Assembly (NCBI GenBank): GCA_022495005.1
Contig: JAGYXB010002040.1
Coordinates: 62,001 to 126,000 of the forward strand
DNA length: 64,000 nt
Reading direction: 5' to 3'
From: Rhyacophila brunnea
Taxonomy: Eukaryota; Arthropoda; Insecta; Trichoptera; Rhyacophilidae
In this document: in pieces, positions 58,440 to 64,000 of the stretch
Layout: every line of letters starts with the position of its first letter
How positions within the stretch are numbered: position 1 is the first letter of the stretch
Notes under the pieces: model-generated
Databases searched by the model: none
What the model was told of the DNA's origin: nothing
What the model saw: the letters and a program-made list of their open reading frames with translations, nothing else
Translations under genes and position numbers: made by a program

Positions 58440-59500
58440 TAATTAATTAACGCTTGTTTAATAAGATTTTTTAAATTTAAAGTATGTCTTTGAATTAAAT
58501 AAGTATATTTTTATTTATTTTATTGACTTTAGCTACATATTGATAAATTAAAATAATTTTTGATGTAAATTTCCAGTAAACTATGGAAAACCATTGATGT
58601 TAAAATTGAGTTAATAATATTCGATAAAAAAAACTATAGACTACATAATATAATGAATGAAAGACAAAAAGTATATATTAGAAAAGAAATTTAAGTATGT
58701 ACTTACCTAATCACTAATTTATCTTTCCAATAGTGTTAGCAAAAAATCTACCATGGTTCACCGCTCGCATAAAGATTTTCATAATAGCACTACGATATAA
58801 TTTCAGTTTACATGAAGAGTATTATATAATATGCAAAGTAATAAATTTAATGATTGATAATAGGAATCTCTATACATATCTATATCGACTATAAAACACA
58901 AAGTTTTTTTCGAGATTAGACTTCGAAACGGCGGGCTATAAAACGCTGAAACTTTTACAGGAGGTTTTTTGGCGAAAATTAGGATGAATGCACGCATTTT
59001 GAGTGTTGGTGTAATAATTTAATTCACGAGATCAGAACATTTAAAGCTTTCCAAACATAAATTACCAAAATATTGAATTATTTCATTGAATATTTCTTTA
59101 ATAATCCATAACCTTGGTGAGGAAACAACAAAATTGTCCATAAACATTATTTGACATATTCGAAATATCTCGATTTGAATTCAGAATTCACCGACAGTTA
59201 CTAACAGTATGTATACACAACTTTACGATCAAGTAATAATGGATGACGACATTCTCAAAAATCCAGGAAACTAACTGACGATGGGTATATTATATGCTTC
59301 ATAGCTTTGCACTCCGGCTCTAGGATGAAAATGATGTAATATATTCTAAAAATATGTTTTTTTTACATATATAAGCTATTTATTTTTATATTACTACATA
59401 TATTAATACAAATTTATACCATTTGATCTAATTTTAAGTCAGATAATCAGACAAAGAAACGTATCAGTGTAGTCAAAAGTGCAAACAATGTTCAAAATTA
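58440..59500. other. AT-rich spacer, no feature recognised
   Basis: Nothing supported. Confidence 0.45.
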
Positions 59501-59504
59501 TAAA

Positions 59505-59745
59505 ACACCTTTCCTCTACCTTTCCAGAAAAGTGGAAGATGTCAAAGGTTTTTCCAATTCATAAGAGTGATACCTACAGAGTCATTAGTAGATAACTACG
59601 GCTGGTAGTTGTTGTCTCTGTACCAGCAAAAACTTCTTGACATTTATAATCATAAGGAAAGCGTAATTTCTCTAAAATTTACAATAAATGAACAGCATGG
59701 ATTTTGAGCAGGCTGATCAATGGAAACTTACCCGATGGTAATTAT
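59505..59745 (+). pseudogene. LINE reverse transcriptase N-terminal fragment
   Basis: The frame reads LSSTFPEKWKMSKVFPIHKS, a broken NYG-type stretch after it, SVPAKLL-like SLYQQKLLDIYN, and NEQHGF near the end. These are the FPxxWKxSxVxPIxKSG, NYRPI, KxLE and QHGFxxGRS landmarks that precede motif A in jockey/R1-type LINE polymerases. Stops interrupt it and the catalytic motifs are missing. It is probably another family from the RTE-like copies. Confidence 0.65.
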
Positions 59746-60119
59746 CGAGGGGTTCCAAAGGAAAATTCTCGTAATCCCATTGATTTCAAGCGATTTGCCT
59801 ATATATAACTTCAGGTGGCACTAATTCTCGATTTGTCTTGCTTTTGCCATAATAATAACTATGACAATCGTTCAATATGACAAGAAATAACTTACAAGAT
59901 GAATTATTGGTCTATTTTATGCTACAATGTAATGAGCGGATAATACAAAAGCCTACCGGCAGGTGAGAATAATTTCCATACAAGATTATTTCTGTCAAAA
60001 TCTGAAAGATTATTTTCGAGGAAAATAATGTTATCTAACCAAGCAAACGCCACAATCAGAACCTATAACGTCTTGACACTCGAGAGAATTAACAACTCAT
60101 TCACTATTTTGAGTATCGT

Positions 60120-60192
60120 AAAGTAATACGGAATTGTAAAAATACACAATAACCAATAAAAACCCCCAAGCAAAGCTGGGTATATATGCTAG
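60120..60192 (+). mobile_element. Helitron-like 3' end
   Basis: The sequence cccccaagcaaagctgggta, then tatatgCTAG|T, matches the 3' signature of the 3.1-4.35 kb element (gcgaagccgggt...cagctagt), with CTAG at 60189-60192 followed by T. The 5' boundary was not found. Confidence 0.5.
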
Positions 60193-60199
60193 TATAGAA

Positions 60200-62170
60200 G
60201 TATATAAATTTATATTAATCATTTCGAAAGAACAAACAGCATTTTTTAAAAATTTCTAATATTTTTTTTTAATAAAAATATGATTTTTCGATTCATCCAA
60301 CAATAGACGTAGGTATATTATATTTTATGTAACAAAATAATCTGTGGCATGGTCTTGTTTCTATTACCATAATGCGATATGAAACAGAAAATATTATGAA
60401 ATAGATTAATGTATATAAACTTTAAATTAAAAACAGAGAAATAACGCGACTGAGAAATTGAAAAAGTTTCATAGTGATAAATAATGATTTAAAAAGTAAT
60501 GGCATTTCTGTTGTTCAAACGAACGTTTTTTTTTATTCTACAGTCAGAAATAGCCTAAAATATTAGTAATATTATAAGAAAATTATATTACTCGTCATGT
60601 TATATTTACTAACATTTATATCATAAGAAATACGTCTGACAAAAATCATTGCATAAAAGTCAGTTTGTTGTTTATTAAAAAAAAAAAACGTTTCGCTCAA
60701 GGCGCTTTTCTCAGTAATAATATACAACACATTTTTCAACATCATAATTAATTCGATACAACGCCATCTCTTTTGTGATTTTTGATTAAATGTTTTGACA
60801 TATTATTTTGATGTAGAAGGTCGCTTCAAGGAGACGTATAATATGTAAGACTTTATAGTCGTTGAGGGATAAACAGCGGTATTATCTGTCTGTCATATTG
60901 GCTTCGAACGAACTGGAATTATTATGAAACAATAAAACGTTAATCGTGGTTTTATTAATTTAATCCTTGAATAAAACTTGTTTGACACTGCAAATATGTC
61001 CTAAGACACACATATATATATATGTAATAGTTAAACCATACGATAAAAAGTATATCGAATATAAAATTCAAACGTACGAGATATACAATTTGCTTAAACC
61101 ACATATTATGATCAGCGTTGCCAATTTAGCGTTTTTTTTATAGGCATCTAGCTTGCAAAAACGCATCTGGCTTGTGGCGTTTTTACTAGCATTTTTTGAT
61201 GTCTCCACCAACTTTTAAATGTGCTGAAAATACGCTAGATATTTAGTTTATTAAATTTATTGCGCATCAAATTTCTGACTATCAGGTACATACTTAATGC
61301 AAGTAGGTCGGTATATATTTTAGTATTTAGTGTAAAAAATAAAACAACATATTAACACTTGAAACAATATGAGCATTCATGGCTTTATAGTGAAATGGTA
61401 TCTTATAATTTAATGTGTGATTTGATTAGGTATGTGACATCAATTTGATGATTATCCGAATGACATGAAACGAAATTTGAACGCCGTTGTCACAATATAG
61501 GCATTTGTTGTCAATTTTGAAATATATTCCTGTTAAAATGTGTGACTTTTACACGCATAGACATTTTTTCAATACGCGAAAAGAAAGGTATTGACTTCGT
61601 TCTTAGTAGAATAAGTAAATTTACCTACGTGCAATTTTATGTTCACGAAATCTGGCGTTTTTTTCCTGCCAAATAGTCTGTTTTCGTACTTTTCGTACGT
61701 TTATTCTCTAAATACGTATGATATTTTTATATTACATTCCAAAAATTATCCATTTCAATTTAGTAATTCCAAACATACCACGGAATTAATTAATGTAAAT
61801 TACGAGCATGGAATGATATCACAACATAGCCCGTAATTGTATGGTAAAATTGATTACGCATATACTCCCAGTTGTTAATTAGAACGGTTGATAAACGAAA
61901 ATAAATAGAATGTATATTTGATTGATCACCGCTATTTCTCGTTATTATTTTGCAGGAATATAATAAATATTCTGTGTAACTATTTGGTTATTATTGGATA
62001 TTTTCATGAATTGACTATGCTTTCGTGATACAAGTTGTAGAGTGAAAGTTTTTATAACATTCTATGGAAATACACAATATATTCATAACAAATAAACAAA
62101 CGTTTCAATGATACTAACAAACATCTCTCTGTTCTTCGGACGAATTAGGGAGAAATGGTGTAGAGGGAAG
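60200..62170. other. AT-rich spacer, little recognised
   Basis: At 60690-60725 the sequence aacgtttcgctcaaggcgct, followed by tttctcagtaata, recalls the terminal signature of some Penelope-like families, but the hammerhead core is not intact. At 61130-61210 short reiterations of gcgtttttt and gcatctggcttg occur. No gene was seen. Confidence 0.35.
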
Positions 62171-62183
62171 GATTGGTATCAGT

Positions 62184-62786
62184 CAGTGGCGAATGGTGGA
62201 GGTTGGCTGTGGAAATCTGACAAAAATAGTGCACACTAAGCTTTGCCAGTCAAACGTATTTGTTTCCATTGAAATAATACTACAATTTGCAGACGGTGCA
62301 AGTTAGCTTTTTTTTAAAATTAAATTCTGCCTAACCAAGCCATAATATTTTAGGTATGCTACGGAGGATCCGGCAAAAATAGTGTAAACTTTTTCAGTCA
62401 TGCTCATTTGTTGTCGTTGAATAATTAAGAATACGTATTACAGATGGTGTAGGTTAGTTTTTTTTAAAAAAAATATTAAGCCCTGCCTAAATCAAACCAT
62501 AATAAATTTAAAATATTCTTCTTTCTATAAAATATCTAAAATGATGCAGGTATAATTTAATGGCATAATTTTAGATATTTTATAGATAGACGAATATTTT
62601 TTGACTATTATCTACCATTGCTTGAATTAGGCAGGGTTTAATTGAATTAAAAAAACTAACAAACAATAATATGTAGGTACACATTGCAGTAATAGTTCAA
62701 TGAAAACAAATACGTTTGACTGATAAAATTTTGTATGAACTATTTATGTCGGATCTTAACATCCTATCTCTACCTCTCGCTACTGG
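62184..62786. mobile_element. hAT-type foldback MITE
   Basis: The ends are CAGTGGCGAATGG on the left and, reverse-complemented, CAGTAGCGAGAGG on the right. Flanking 8-mers GTATCAGT (62176-62183) and GTGTCAGT (62787-62794) differ at one base. Long inverted similarity extends inward (tcaaacgtatttgttt on both arms, then ctgcctaa and atttagatattttata arms), so the 603 bp fold back on themselves. The left half contains a second, diverged repeat of its own arm (62280-62340 against 62450-62510). No transposase frame. Confidence 0.82.
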
Positions 62787-62799
62787 TGTCAGTATCAAG

Positions 62800-64000
62800 C
62801 CTGATGTTTTGGAAAGGGTGGAATTGTTTTATGTTGATTAGGCATCAAATAAAATAACATACGGGATTAATATCCTTATAAAAACACGTTTATAGCGACA
62901 GAGTATCGATGTACTTAGATCGCGTCTACTGTGTAAAGGTAAATAATATTGAACATATAAAATATTTGTTTAGTTGCTTGGGGGAGGTGGCAAACTTTTT
63001 TACGTGTTCTCACATACGTTTACGGTCACAGTTGATCGTCATTTTTATGACCGGGCGAGAGGAATTCTTTTCAAGTGTTTCCACATGCTTGCCGTTAAAA
63101 ATAGTCAGTGATAAGTGATAATACATACCTTGCAGGTAATTGAATTAAGTACTATATACTTTGTATATGAAAACTAATCAAATGTGTTAATAAGGTCATA
63201 AAATCGATTAGTCAACTAAAATACCCAGTAAATACAAAATTTTATTTTACAAATTTATCATTATTACGTAGGTACGTAAAGCACAATATTATTTTAATAA
63301 TAATGTTATGAATTTTATGATATGCATTGTATTACATACACACTAGAACATATTTTTCACTATTATGACTTTGTGGAATAGTACAATATGATATATGTGT
63401 TGGTTATTATAATTATAATCAAAGCAAAAGCAAGTCAGCTATCTCCCCAACGTGAAGTGAATAGAATTGTTTTATGAAAACATCTGCTCGAAGCAGATGA
63501 TTAGGTCGGCACGTTTTAGGTCCAAACAGTTTTATCTGAAAAGTGCCACAAGATCAAAAAATACAGAGCTCTCTGCATTTGAAAAAGATTAATGGTTTTT
63601 ATTTAACAGATTGGGGTATTTTTTTTTACAAAAAAATGTACCTATCTTGAATTACACCTTAATATTGTTATTTATTGGAATAAAAACGTAGATTAAATAA
63701 TTTGAGAAGACATTAAGTGTTTTGGCGGCTTATAAATTATTGTAAAATATTTCAATCGGAATATTCGGAAACTATATTTTTTATTATTTTATGTATTTTC
63801 TTCGCAGATTGAATGTATTTTGTATAATTAAAAACTAGTGCCAACGTCCACTTACTTTGTTGTGCAACATACGATAACTTTACTCATTTTATAATTTATA
63901 TTATTATGCTTATAATATTATCGCACTAAAAGATCGAGGTTCGGTCGGTTAGGTCGAAGGTTAAATCACATATAGACCCATCAAACCAACTCGCCCCGCA
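62800..64000. other. AT-rich spacer, no feature recognised
   Basis: A small hairpin (catctgctcgaagcagatg near 63480) is the only structure seen. The 69-codon frame at 62909 has no family signal. Confidence 0.45.

Noticed and set aside
60690..60725. Second hammerhead ribozyme
   Set aside because: On the minus strand it reads CTGAGAA rather than CTGANGA before the stem, and stem II does not pair well.
1..64000. LTR retrotransposon, CRISPR array, rRNA operon or bacterial-type operon
   Set aside because: No paired long terminal repeats, spaced identical repeats, conserved rRNA words or collinear long frames were found.

Overview
The window reads as AT-rich invertebrate nuclear DNA, most likely from an insect. 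The evidence is intron-type signals, dense decayed class I and class II transposons, tRNA-derived SINEs, and no long open frame (the longest is 151 codons and belongs to a transposase remnant). The pervasive ataatattat and gtacctacct wording and the element set (Helitron, hAT, Tigger/pogo, mariner, PIF/Harbinger, RTE-type LINEs, Penelope-like) would fit a hemipteran such as an aphid relative, or another insect. I cannot fix the species from the sequence. There is no operon, CRISPR array, rRNA gene or convincing functional tRNA gene.

Layout. 0-5 kb: a LINE reverse-transcriptase scrap, a Penelope-like snapback repeat, a GC-raised block with small open frames (2.0-2.4 kb), a 1.26 kb Helitron-like element full of a roughly 110-150 bp tandem repeat (3090-4351), and a SINE. 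6-8.4 kb: an unnamed interspersed repeat and a LINE 3' half. 9.5-10.9 kb: an internally deleted Tigger element with TA target duplication. 11.5-14.1 kb: a nested cluster (33-bp inverted repeats enclosing an 865-bp hAT-type element and a 1.2 kb LINE). 15.0-15.9 kb: a broken mariner-like transposase. 17.07-17.44 kb: a GC-rich insertion with 13-bp direct repeats. 18.2-18.4 kb: a Penelope-like repeat with a hammerhead-ribozyme-like core. 19.57-21.09 kb: a Tc1/IS630-like deletion derivative. 25 kb: an inverted duplicated exon-like sequence.

28-36 kb: a GC-ended hAT-like insert, the best host-gene candidate (a THAP-domain first exon with splice donor at 29323-29393), a candidate terminal exon on the other strand (30097-30194), four CRE palindromes between 31.9 and 33.0 kb, LINE ends, and a PIF/Harbinger derivative inserted in a SINE with a clean TAA duplication. 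36.8 kb: a 174-nt near-perfect hairpin. 38-60 kb: mostly AT-rich unique DNA with LINE and SINE fragments, and an unrecognised short coding-like fragment at 55.9-56.2 kb. 60-63 kb: a Helitron 3' end and a 603-bp hAT-type foldback MITE.

Genes do not form a pathway here. The window is best read as intergenic or long-intron DNA in which at least nine transposon superfamilies have landed, been internally deleted, and inserted into one another. Family names come from reading motifs by eye; no database search was possible.
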